Assembly: GCF_900101465.1 (NCBI RefSeq)
Contig: NZ_FMZM01000011.1
Span: 62,001 to 126,000 of the forward strand
Origin: Nocardioides lianchengensis
GTDB lineage: Bacteria; Actinomycetota; Actinomycetes; Propionibacteriales; Nocardioidaceae
Direction: 5' to 3'
DNA length: 64,000 nucleotides
Shown: positions 47,989 through 58,880 of the stretch, one piece after another
Position numbering within the stretch: the first letter of the stretch is position 1
Layout of the letters: each line of letters opens with the position of its first letter
Program-made: the position numbers and the translations under genes
Notes under the pieces: generated by a model
Seen by the model: the letters and a program-made list of their open reading frames with translations, nothing else
Told to the model about the DNA's origin: nothing
Databases searched by the model: none

Positions 47989-48754
47989 GCAGAGCCTCCG
48001 CCCCTTCCCGTACGACGGCGCCGCGGTCCGCGCGGTCGTCACGACCCGGGACGGCGGGGTGAGCGCGGGTGTCTACGGCACCCTCAACCTCGGCGACCAC
48101 GTCGGCGACGACCCGGCGGCGGTGCTGCGCAACCGGGACCTGGTGGCGGCCGCGCTCGGCGTCCCCGCGCTGACCGTGGCCGACCAGCAGCACGGCGCCC
48201 GCGTCGCGGTGGTGACCCCGGCGCTCGCGGGCCTCGGGCACGCGGGCGTGGAGGCGTCCCGCGAGCACTTCCCGGCCACCGACGCGCTGGTCACCGACGT
48301 GGCGGGTGCGGCCCTGGCGATCCTGGTCGCCGACTGCGCCCCCGTCCTGCTCTGGGACCCGATACGACGCGCCGTCGGGGCCGCCCACGCGGGCCGGCCC
48401 GGCGTGGTCCGCGGCGTGCTGGCGGCGACCGTCGCCCGGATGGTCGACGCGTTCGGCACCGACCCCGCCGACCTGGTCGCCGGCGTCGGGCCGTGCGTCG
48501 GCTACGACAGCTACGAGGTCGGCGACGCCGAGGCCGACGCGCTCGACGCGGTGCTGCCCGGGTTCACGAGGGCCAGCCGGCCGGGCCACCGATTCCTCGA
48601 CGTCGGCGGCGCGGTCGAGCGGCAGCTGCGCGACGCCGGAGTCGGGGTCGTGCACCGGATGGGCGTCGACACCCGCACCAGCACCGACACCTTCTTCTCC
48701 GACCGCGCCGCTCGTCCGTGCGGGCGGTTCATGGCCGTCACGGTCGTGCGATGA
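47981..48754 (+). CDS. pgeF: PgeF/YfiH-family (multicopper-oxidase-like, DUF152) protein
   Basis: A 257-residue YfiH/PgeF-family protein: VTTRDGGVSAGVYGTLNLGDHVGDD, VADQQHGARVAVV, the metal-site region ILVADCAPVLLWD and AAHAGRPGVVRGVL (His ligand), and GVGPCVGYDSYEVG. E. coli YfiH acts as a peptidoglycan editing factor that keeps L-Ser out of the UDP-MurNAc-peptide position 1; related proteins have purine nucleoside activity. Lying inside the murL-murD2 operon (8-nt overlap with murD2), an editing role in the same pathway is attractive. Usually a yfiH gene also sits in the division cluster, outside this window. Confidence 0.85.
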   Translation: MDEQSLRPFPYDGAAVRAVVTTRDGGVSAGVYGTLNLGDHVGDDPAAVLRNRDLVAAALGVPALTVADQQHGARVAVVTPALAGLGHAGVEASREHFPATDALVTDVAGAALAILVADCAPVLLWDPIRRAVGAAHAGRPGVVRGVLAATVARMVDAFGTDPADLVAGVGPCVGYDSYEVGDAEADALDAVLPGFTRASRPGHRFLDVGGAVERQLRDAGVGVVHRMGVDTRTSTDTFFSDRAARPCGRFMAVTVVR

Positions 48755-49392
48755 CCTTCCTGGGCTGCGGCTACCGGGTCGTCGTCCCGGTGCCGGGGGC
48801 CGCCGGGTACGCCGAGGAGCAGGCGCGGCAGGTGCTGGACCGCTTCGGGATCCCCTGGTCGCCCTGGCCCGCGCTGCCCGGCGGGCCGGTCGAGGTCACC
48901 GGCGGGGCGTCGTACGACGCGGGACGGCGGGCGTTCGGCCCGACGGTCGTCGACGTGACGCCGCTGGACCCGGCTCCCGCGTCCGGTCCGCTGCGGGCCG
49001 TCGACCTGCCCTGGTGGTGGTCCTCCGACGGCCCGCTCGCCGGCCTGCCCGACATCTCCGCACTGGAGGCGACCGTCGCGGAACGGCACCTCGGGCCCGG
49101 CACCGTCGGTCTCTGGTGGAACCACCGCGACGAGCTCTGCACCTCCACCGCCGGCCCGCTCCTGCTCCGCCTCGCCGACGGCTGGGTGCACCCGGACGAC
49201 GCCGCGGGCGCCGTACCGTCCTGGGCCTGGGCGCAGGAGGCCGCCGCCCGCGCCGCCCGACCGGTCCGCGTCGACCGCGCCCTCCTGGCCGCAGCGGCCG
49301 AGGTCCTCGCCGTCTCCCCCCGCGGCGAGTCAGCAGAAGTGGTGGGCCGAGTCAGCACCAGTAGTGCTGACTCGGCCCGCAACAAGGGCTGA
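48751..49392 (+). CDS. Unknown protein, fourth gene of the murL operon
   Basis: A 213-residue protein starting MTFLGCGYRVVVPVPGAAGY; its ATG overlaps the pgeF stop as ATGA, so it is translated with the murein genes. The region GLWWNHRDELCTSTAGPLLLRLADGWVHP faintly recalls the class IV aminotransferase pattern, and WWWSSDGPL and WAWAQEAA are Trp-rich, but no catalytic lysine signature is clear. Function unknown. Its last ~15 codons run into a palindrome (49344-49378), which may have altered the C-terminus. Confidence 0.65.
   Translation: MTFLGCGYRVVVPVPGAAGYAEEQARQVLDRFGIPWSPWPALPGGPVEVTGGASYDAGRRAFGPTVVDVTPLDPAPASGPLRAVDLPWWWSSDGPLAGLPDISALEATVAERHLGPGTVGLWWNHRDELCTSTAGPLLLRLADGWVHPDDAAGAVPSWAWAQEAAARAARPVRVDRALLAAAAEVLAVSPRGESAEVVGRVSTSSADSARNKG
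49344..49378. repeat. 15-bp inverted repeat at the end of the murL operon
   Basis: Arms 49344-49358 and 49364-49378 are perfect (loop CAGTA), flanked by two more CGAGTCAGC-type copies (about 49325 and 49389). It lies inside the last codons of the upstream gene, between convergent genes, and could act as a bidirectional terminator. Confidence 0.7.
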
Positions 49393-49400
49393 CTCGGCGC

Positions 49401-49784
49401 TCAGGCCGTGCGCTCGCGGGGGACGTCGAGGCGGGGGATGCCGCCGAGGCCGAGTCGGTAGCGGACGTGGCCGGCGTACCGCTCGAGGGTGTCCCAGAGG
49501 GTCTGGTGGGCGGCCCAGGGCAGCGGCTCGGCGCCGTCGTACCAGCTGTCGCCGAAGGCGATCCAGGCCGGCGTCCAGTCGGCCGCGTCGTCCCAGGCGC
49601 CCCGACGCGCCATCAGCAGCCGGCGGCGCAGCTGGAAGGCGGCGCGCGGGCCGTCCTCGTAGACCGGTGCCGTCGCGACCGGCCACAGCCGCAGGTCGAG
49701 GGCCATCAGGTGCACCTCCAGCTCGCGCAGCACGACGGGGTCGACCAGGACGGTCGCCACGTTCTCGTGGGGAGGGCGCCTCAT
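49401..49784 (-). CDS. Small Trp-rich protein of unknown function
   Basis: A 127-residue protein starting MRRPPHENVATVLVDPVVLRELEVHLMAL. Trp-rich segments (WDDAADWTPAWIAFGDSWYDGAEPLPWAAHQ) suggest a compact globular domain. The ATG at 49784 is a best guess; another in-frame ATG lies at 49844 and would overlap the divergent gene start. It converges with the murL operon. No family is recognised. Confidence 0.6.
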   Translation of the reverse strand: MRRPPHENVATVLVDPVVLRELEVHLMALDLRLWPVATAPVYEDGPRAAFQLRRRLLMARRGAWDDAADWTPAWIAFGDSWYDGAEPLPWAAHQTLWDTLERYAGHVRYRLGLGGIPRLDVPRERTA

Positions 49785-49842
49785 GGCGGCACGGTGCCTC
49801 TCGAGCGGGACGGCGTCAAGGGGTCGTGGTTCCCTGGTGGAC

Positions 49843-50655
49843 ATGAGGACCCGCTCGGGGGCGCTCGCCCTGCTCGTGCTGCTGCTGCTCGCCCCCGTCC
49901 TGCCCGCGCAGGCCGACTCGTCGCCGGGCGTGGGCGCCTGGCGCGACCGCGGGGTCAGCGAGTCCCTGCGCCGCTCGGGCGCCGACTGGTTCCACACCTG
50001 GTCCACCGAGCACCCCGGCATCCGCGCGCCGCGCGGCACCACCTTCGTGCCGACGATCTGGGGAGCGGGCAGCGTCACCGGCGAGAACCTGCGGCGAGCC
50101 AGGGAGGCGCGGTCGCCGTGGCTGATGACCTTCAACGAGCCCGACCTCGCCGAGCAGTCGAACCTGACGGTCCGCCAGGCGCTGCGGCTCTGGCCGCGGC
50201 TGGAGCGCACCGGCAAGCGTCTGCTCAGCCCCTCCGTCGCGTACGGCGGCGCCGATCCCGGCGGCTGGCTGGACCGCTTCATGAAGGGTGCCGAGCGGCG
50301 GGGGCTGCGGGTCGACGCGATCTCGGTGCACTGGTACGGCGGCGACTTCCACCCGCGGCGCGCCACGCAGCAGCTGGCGTCGTACCTCCGGGCGGTGCAC
50401 GCGCGCCACGACAAGCCGGTGTGGCTGACGGAGTACGCCCTGATGCGCTTCGGACCGACCCGGGTCCCGAGCCCGCGCGTCCAGGCCGCCTTCGTACGGC
50501 GCTCCTCCGCGATGCTCGACCGGCTCGGGTTCGTCCAGCGGCACGCCTGGTTCGGGCTGCCCGCCGCCGCCAGCGGCCCGAGCACCGGGCTGTTCCGGCC
50601 CGGCGCGCGGATCACCGCGGTCGGGAAGGCGTTCCGCCGCGCGGCGCTCAGCTGA
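49843..50655 (+). CDS. Secreted GH128-like (asl1-type) glycosyl hydrolase
   Basis: A 270-residue exported protein: signal peptide (RTRSGALALLVLLLLAPVLPAQA), then a (beta/alpha)8-like body with LMTFNEPDLAEQSN (family acid/base Glu in NEPD), DAISVHWYGGDFHP and KPVWLTEYALM (nucleophile Glu). These match Glyco_hydro_cc/GH128 proteins, many of which cleave beta-1,3-glucan. GGTGG lies 2 nt before the ATG. It converges with the next gene, overlapping it by 8 nt. Confidence 0.85.
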   Translation: MRTRSGALALLVLLLLAPVLPAQADSSPGVGAWRDRGVSESLRRSGADWFHTWSTEHPGIRAPRGTTFVPTIWGAGSVTGENLRRAREARSPWLMTFNEPDLAEQSNLTVRQALRLWPRLERTGKRLLSPSVAYGGADPGGWLDRFMKGAERRGLRVDAISVHWYGGDFHPRRATQQLASYLRAVHARHDKPVWLTEYALMRFGPTRVPSPRVQAAFVRRSSAMLDRLGFVQRHAWFGLPAAASGPSTGLFRPGARITAVGKAFRRAALS

Positions 50656-51130
50656 GGTCGGTCCGCCGGGTCCACCAGCGCGGGTCCAGCCGGACCAGCA
50701 GCGCGCCCGCCCCCAGGCCGAGCACCAGCCCCACCCCCGCGAGGTACGGCGCCGCCAGCGCCCACGCGAGCAGCGGGCGGGAGTAGCCGGTCAGGGCCAG
50801 GTCGTCGCCGACCACGCGGGCGTCCACCGACTCGCCGGCGGCGGGCCGCGGGCCGCCGTACCGGTCGCTGACGTCGCCGGAGCCACCTGGCCAGGTCGCC
50901 TCGCAGGTGCGCGGCGACCCCGGAGGCGGTCCGGTCCGGCAGCGGGCGTCGTCGGGGACCGTCGCGACCACCGCCCGGTCGCGCTGCCAGCCGGCGGCGG
51001 AGCCGTGCATGAAGATCCACACCGGCCCGCCGACGAGGACCAGCGCGCAGCCGGCCACGACGACGCGCACCAGCCAGCGGGTCAGGCCCGGTCGAGTGCT
51101 GGGGCGCAGGTTCAGCGGACGGTCGGACAC
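50648..51130 (-). CDS. Membrane protein with two helices
   Basis: A 160-residue protein: helix 1 VVVAGCALVLVGGPVWIFM, an extracytoplasmic loop with cysteines (ARCRTG, RTCEATW) that could form a disulphide, and helix 2 LLAWALAAPYLAGVGLVLGLGAGALLV, ending RLDPRWWTRRTDLS. The GTG at 51130 (VSDRPLNLRP) is preferred. Unknown function. Divergent from the hybrid histidine kinase. Confidence 0.7.
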   Translation of the reverse strand: MSDRPLNLRPSTRPGLTRWLVRVVVAGCALVLVGGPVWIFMHGSAAGWQRDRAVVATVPDDARCRTGPPPGSPRTCEATWPGGSGDVSDRYGGPRPAAGESVDARVVGDDLALTGYSRPLLAWALAAPYLAGVGLVLGLGAGALLVRLDPRWWTRRTDLS

Positions 51131-51237
51131 GGGATCAGCGTGACATCCCGGGCCCGGGATGTGACACGGGTCCAGACCTGGCGAACCGTGCCCGCCGCCG
51201 GCGCGAGGCGTGGACAATGGACGCAGAGGAGGCGTGG

Positions 51238-54407
<3,170 letters not shown>

Positions 54408-54411
<4 letters not shown>

Positions 54412-55652
54412 GCCTGCTGACGACTCGGTTCGAGGTCGTCGCCCGGCACCGGCCGGTCGACCTCGTGCTGCCCGGCGAGCTGCCGACCGCGCCGTACCTT
54501 GCCGTCACCGGTGAGGGGCCACTGACGATCGCGGGCCCGGACGTCGAGATCACCGCCGGGTACGACGGCCACGCGTGGCTCACGGTCGACACCGGCGGCC
54601 GGCGGCCGACCCGCCACCGCAGCCGGCGCCACGGCCGGGCGAAGGCCCGCGTCGACGCGCTCGGCCTGGCCCTGACCGGCACCCAGGCGACCGTGCTGAC
54701 CCGCGAGGCGGACCGCTGGGTGGCCCGCGGGCGGGTCGACCTGGAGGGCCGGGTCGACACCCGCGACGAGGACTGGCTGGCCGGCGTCGGGACCAGCGGG
54801 GGCACGGCCGGCGCGTTCGGGCAGCTGGGGCTGCGCGACCTGCGGCTGGTGACCCGGGCCGACGGGTCGCCGTACCGGCTGGGTCGGGTGCTGCTGCTGA
54901 CCGCCACCAGCGCCGGACCGGGCTTCTTCGCGACCGCGCACACGTCGGTGTGGTCCCTGGACCCCGACACCCTGGAGATCGCGCACCGCGGCGACCTGTT
55001 CTTCCGCCGCCCCGACAAGCCCGGGGTGTACGGCGACCACGCCACCCACCTGGTCCGCGACGACGAGGCCGGCCGCTGGCTGGTCGCCACCAGCGGCTGG
55101 GGCGACTTCGACAAGCGGCGCCCGGTGCAGGTCCTGCTCGCCTCCTCGACGGCCGACCTGTCGACCGGGGCGCACGTCCTCGACACCGAGGTGCTGGCAC
55201 TGCCCACGGACGGGCTCACCTCGGTCGCCGTCTGGGACCCGCACCTGGTCCGCACCGACGACGGCTGGCTGGTCGGCTACGTCAGCGCGAGCCGCTACTT
55301 CCGCTTCCACCCGGTCCTCGCGGGCGGCCCGTCCCTCGACGAGCTGCGGCTGCTCGGCGCCGACCCGGCCCGCCGGGCCTGCGAGGGCACCACCCTGCAC
55401 CGCGACCCGGCCTCCGGCGCCTGGCAGGTGCTGGCCAGCGACCGCAGCGGCGAGTACCCCGTCTACGACCTCGCGCTGTCACCCGTCGGGCGGCTGTCCG
55501 CGCCGTACCCCTCGAACATCCCGTGGCCCACCGTCGTCCCCGTGGACGGCGGCTGGCTGATGGTCGCCTTCAACGGCTCCGGGTACGGCGGCCGGCTCAC
55601 CGGCTACGGCACCCACGGCGACGTGGTGATCATGCACTCCACCGCTGGTTGA
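54408..55652 (+). CDS. Unknown propeller-like protein coupled to the hybrid kinase
   Basis: A 414-residue protein. A TTG start at 54408 overlaps the kinase stop as TTGA and has AAGGA 8 nt upstream, so it is translated with the kinase. The C-terminal ~300 residues show repeated strand patterns (VLLLTATSAGPGFFATAHTS, VWDPHLVRTDDGWLVGYVSA, GTTLHRDPASGAWQVLASD, IPWPTVVPVDGGWLMVAFNG) like a GH43/GH32-type five-bladed propeller. No catalytic triad is obvious. No signal peptide, so it is cytoplasmic. Its last residues and stop come from the repeat that follows. Confidence 0.7.
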
Positions 55653-55762
55653 GGAGGGACGAAGTCCCGTCTCGAAACCCGTCTTGCCAGGAGTCGGCCT
55701 CGATCGAGGCCGACTGTCGACTCACCGGGTTTCGAGGCTCGCTCCGCTCGCACCTCAACCAG
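55645..55762. repeat. 118-bp imperfect inverted repeat (REP/MITE-like)
   Basis: Ends are exact inverted copies: CTGGTTGAGG at 55645 and CCTCAACCAG ending at 55762. Inside are paired CTCGAAACCC and GGGTTTCGAG and a central palindrome around GGCCTCGATCGAGGCC. Three nested levels of symmetry and no coding sequence indicate a dispersed palindromic repeat. It provides the stop codon of the upstream gene. Confidence 0.85.
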
Positions 55763-55775
55763 CGTGGGGCGGCGG

Positions 55776-56333
55776 CTAGTCGGTGATGGCCAGCAGCGGT
55801 CGGACGGCGGTCCGGGCCGCGTGGATGCGGGACTTCACGGTGCCGAGCGGGATCTCCAGCAGCGCCGCGATCTCGCTGTACTCCAGCTGCTGCACGTCGC
55901 GGAGCACCAGCGGCTCGACCAGCTCCGGGTGGCTGCTGCCGACGACCTCGAGGGCCTCCAGCAGGTCGAGCCGGCTGCCGGCGATCACGCTGGTGGTGCG
56001 CGGGTCGGGCGCGACGGGCAGCTCGTCGGTGAGCCGCTCGGCGGCGCGGCGCTTCAGGGTGCGGTAGGTGCCTCGCGCGCTGTTGGACGCGACCGCGTGC
56101 AGCCAGGTGGTGAACCGGCTGCGGCCGCCGAACTGGCCGATCTTGGTGGCGACCAGCAGCAGCGCGTCCTGGGTCGCCTCCTCGGCGTCCTCGGGGTAGA
56201 GCAGCATCCGGCCGCAGGTACGGCGTACCCGCGGCTGCACCGCGGCGAGCAGGTCCTCGAGCGCGGCCCGGTCGCCGGCTGCCGCGCGCAGCGCCAGGGC
56301 GTCGAGCTCGTCGGGATCGGAGAGGTCGGGCAT
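55776..56333 (-). CDS. ECF-type RNA polymerase sigma factor
   Basis: A 185-residue sigma-70 family protein with region 2 (LLYPEDAEEATQDALLLVATKIGQF, GGRSRFTTWLHAVASNSA) and region 4 (PLVLRDVQQLEYSEIAALLEIPLGTVKSRIHAAR, helix-turn-helix). No anti-sigma gene is adjacent; a Ser/Thr kinase lies divergent 19 nt away, suggesting control by phosphorylation. Leaderless-looking ATG with TAGTCT 7 nt upstream. Confidence 0.92.
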   Translation of the reverse strand: MPDLSDPDELDALALRAAAGDRAALEDLLAAVQPRVRRTCGRMLLYPEDAEEATQDALLLVATKIGQFGGRSRFTTWLHAVASNSARGTYRTLKRRAAERLTDELPVAPDPRTTSVIAGSRLDLLEALEVVGSSHPELVEPLVLRDVQQLEYSEIAALLEIPLGTVKSRIHAARTAVRPLLAITD

Positions 56334-56352
56334 CTGCGGCAGACTACCGATC
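56334..56352. promoter_or_regulatory. 19-nt mirror promoter of sigma factor and kinase
   Basis: Only 19 nt lie between the two starts. On the minus strand TAGTCT (56341-56346) is 7 nt from the sigma ATG; on the plus strand CAGACT (56340-56345) is 7 nt from the kinase GTG. The two hexamers overlap, so the promoters should exclude each other. Confidence 0.55.
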
Positions 56353-57333
56353 GTGTCCCTCCCCGAACGCCTCGGCCGCCTGGAGCGCGTCGAGGCGATC
56401 GGCGCCGGCGGGTTCGCGACGGTGTGGCTCTACCGCGACACCGAGCTGCAGTCCGACGTCGCGGTGAAGGCGCTCGCCGACAACTGGGCCCGCCGACTCG
56501 ACGTCCGCGAGCGGTTCCTCGAGGAGGCCCGGATCCTGCGCCGCGCGGACTCCGACCACATCGTGCGCGTGTACGACGTCGGTGAGGTCGACGCGACGCC
56601 GTACTTCGTGATGACCTACGCCGACCTCGGCACGCTGGCCGGCCTGACGGCGCCCGGCCGCCCGCTCCCGTCCGGTCGGGTCCTCGACCTGGTCACGCAG
56701 GCCGGCGCGGGGCTGGGAGTGCTGCACGAGCTGGGCATCGTGCACCGCGACGTGAAGCCGCAGAACCTGCTGCTGCGCAGCGGCGGCAGCGGTGGCGAGC
56801 GGGTCCTGGTGGCCGACCTGGGCGTGGCCAAGGCGATGCTGCACGCCAGCGGGCTGACCCAGGTCGTCGGGACGCCGGCCTACATGGCGCCCGAGCAGGT
56901 CAGCGGCACGGGCATCGACCGGCGGGCCGACGTGCACGCCCTGGGGGCGGTCGCCTACCAGCTGCTCACCGGGCAGCAGGCCCGCACCGCCACGATGCAC
57001 GAGCTGCTGACCGCCACCCTCCCGCCGGCGCCGTCGACGCTCGCCGACCTCGCCCCCGCCGTGGACGAGGCGCTGCTGCGCGCCCTGGAGCCGGACCCCG
57101 CGGACCGCTGGCCGGACGTCGCCTCCTTCGTCGGGGCGCTCCGCGAGGCCCTGGCCGGCCCGGACCCCGACACCGGCTCCGCCACCCTGATCACCTCGCG
57201 CACGCTGCTCGGGGAGCCGGTCGCGCCCGCCCCGCACCGCCCCTCGCTCACGCCGCTCTTCTGGCTGCTCCTCGTCGTGGTGCTCGGCGCGGCCTTCGCC
57301 GCTTCGTACGCCGCGACCAACGCGCTGAGCTGA
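56353..57333 (+). CDS. Membrane-anchored Ser/Thr protein kinase
   Basis: A 326-residue Hanks-type kinase: Gly loop IGAGGFATVW, Lys in VAVKAL, catalytic loop IVHRDVKPQN, DLG instead of DFG (VLVADLGVAKAM) and GTPAYMAPEQVSG. A single C-terminal membrane helix (LFWLLLVVVLGAAFAASYAA) and only ~10 residues outside, so there is no PASTA sensor. The juxtamembrane part is Pro/Thr-rich. GTG start, divergent from an ECF sigma gene with a shared 19-nt promoter, suggesting the pair acts together. Confidence 0.93.
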   Translation: MSLPERLGRLERVEAIGAGGFATVWLYRDTELQSDVAVKALADNWARRLDVRERFLEEARILRRADSDHIVRVYDVGEVDATPYFVMTYADLGTLAGLTAPGRPLPSGRVLDLVTQAGAGLGVLHELGIVHRDVKPQNLLLRSGGSGGERVLVADLGVAKAMLHASGLTQVVGTPAYMAPEQVSGTGIDRRADVHALGAVAYQLLTGQQARTATMHELLTATLPPAPSTLADLAPAVDEALLRALEPDPADRWPDVASFVGALREALAGPDPDTGSATLITSRTLLGEPVAPAPHRPSLTPLFWLLLVVVLGAAFAASYAATNALS

Positions 57334-57427
57334 CGGTCGCCTAGCCTGGGACGTGACCCGCGCCACCCCTGCGGGCACCCACCACCCGGCGCCACACCAC
57401 CCCGTGGCCGACAGATCGGACACCACC

Positions 57428-58504
57428 ATGACCGACCCCTTCGACCTCGCCCCCGAGCACGAGCAGGTCGTCTTCGCGAACGACCCGGCCACCGGCCTGC
57501 GCGCGATCGTCGCGATCCACTCGACGGCCCTCGGCCCCGCCCTCGGCGGCACCCGCTTCCATCCCTACGCCACCACCGACGCCGCGCTCCGCGACGTCCT
57601 GGACCTCTCCCGCGGGATGTCCTACAAGGCCGCGCTGGCCGGGCTCGACCTCGGCGGCGGCAAGGCCGTCATCATCGGCGATCCGCGCACCCTGAAGTCC
57701 GAGGCGCTGCTGCGCGCCTACGGCCGGTTCGTGCAGTCGCTCGGCGGCCGCTACCGCACCGCCTGCGACGTCGGCACGTTCAGCGTCGACATGGACCAGG
57801 TCGCGCGTGAGTGCGACCACGTCACCGGCCGCACCGTCGCCCACGGCGGGGCCGGCGACAGCTCCGTGCTCACGGCGTACGGCGTCTTCCAGGGGATGCG
57901 CGCCGCCGCCGAGGCCGCCTGGGGCGGTACGTCGCTCGCCGGTCGGACGGTCGGCGTGGCCGGCGTCGGCAAGGTCGGTCGTCACCTGGTGCGCCACCTG
58001 GTCGAGGACGGCGCCGACGTGGTCGTCACCGACCCCTGGCAGCCCGCGCTCGACACGCTCGTCGCCGACCACCCGGAGGTCCGCGTGGTCGCCTCGACCG
58101 CGGCCCTGGTCGCCGAGCCGCTCGACGTCTACGCGCCGTGCGCGCTCGGCGGCGCGCTCACCGACGAGGTCGTCGCGGTGCTCCGCGCGCGCGTCGTGTG
58201 CGGAGCGGCCAACAACCAGCTCGCGCACCCCGGGGTCGAGAAGTCGCTGGCCGACCGCGGGATCGTCTACGCACCCGACTACTGCGTGAACGCCGGCGGC
58301 CTCATCCAGGTCGCCGACGAGATCGACCCGAGCGGGTTCAGCTTCGAGCGCGCGCAGCAGCGCGCGAGCGGGATCTTCGAGACCACGCGGGACGTGCTGG
58401 CGCTCGCCGTACGGGACGGCGTGTCTCCTGCCCTGGCGGCCGACCGGCTGGCCGAGGCGCGGATGCGCGACGTGGGCCGGCTGCGAGGGATCTGGATCAG
58501 CTGA
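57428..58504 (+). CDS. vdh: Leu/Val/Phe dehydrogenase (branched-chain amino acid dehydrogenase)
   Basis: A 358-residue NAD-dependent amino acid dehydrogenase: GGTRFHPYATTDAALRDVLDLS, catalytic Lys region GMSYKAALAGLDLGGGKAVI, and Rossmann GVAGVGKVGRHLV. It reversibly deaminates branched-chain amino acids; actinobacterial members are mostly valine dehydrogenases. The ATG at 57428 fits homologues, but TAGCCT (57342-57347) lies 5 nt before an in-frame GTG at 57353, giving a possible 25-residue leaderless extension. Confidence 0.9.
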   Translation: MTDPFDLAPEHEQVVFANDPATGLRAIVAIHSTALGPALGGTRFHPYATTDAALRDVLDLSRGMSYKAALAGLDLGGGKAVIIGDPRTLKSEALLRAYGRFVQSLGGRYRTACDVGTFSVDMDQVARECDHVTGRTVAHGGAGDSSVLTAYGVFQGMRAAAEAAWGGTSLAGRTVGVAGVGKVGRHLVRHLVEDGADVVVTDPWQPALDTLVADHPEVRVVASTAALVAEPLDVYAPCALGGALTDEVVAVLRARVVCGAANNQLAHPGVEKSLADRGIVYAPDYCVNAGGLIQVADEIDPSGFSFERAQQRASGIFETTRDVLALAVRDGVSPALAADRLAEARMRDVGRLRGIWIS

Positions 58505-58515
58505 CACTCAGCGGT

Positions 58516-58541
58516 GGACGGTCCGCACGCGCGGACCGTCC
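58516..58541. terminator. Bidirectional terminator
   Basis: An 11-bp perfect stem (58516-58526 and 58531-58541, loop ACGC) sits between the ends of the convergent vdh and DUF3073 genes. Confidence 0.8.
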
Positions 58542-58550
58542 CCGCCGAGG

Positions 58551-58739
58551 TCAGTCGCGCTGGGGTTCTGAGTAGTCCGACCACTTCTCGAGGACCTCCG
58601 GGTCCACGGGATCGGATTCGACGATGTTCTCGTCGCCGTGCAGCTCCTGCGCCAACTTCCCGAAGTCCGTCTCGTGAGTGCGGTACTTCAGGTCGCGTGC
58701 GACCTTCGTCTGCTTTGCCTTCGCTCGGCCGCGCCCCAT
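58551..58739 (-). CDS. DUF3073 protein
   Basis: A 62-residue small basic/acidic protein with the family N-terminus MGRGRAKAKQTKVARDLKY. The DUF3073 family is restricted mainly to actinobacteria and has no known function; it often lies beside purM, as here. The ATG at 58739 is fixed by the conserved N-terminus; the frame extends 11 codons upstream. Confidence 0.9.
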   Translation of the reverse strand: MGRGRAKAKQTKVARDLKYRTHETDFGKLAQELHGDENIVESDPVDPEVLEKWSDYSEPQRD

Positions 58740-58880
58740 AGGGTCAGCCCCCTCGCACGTTGGCCGGGGCACAGTGGCTCCCGGGCTGGTCCTCAGTATT
58801 TCTTCGTGGGGGCAACGCTACCTGTTGGGTGGCTGTTCCCGCACACCGAGTGTCCGAATCGCCGGTGGACGAGGCCGAAC

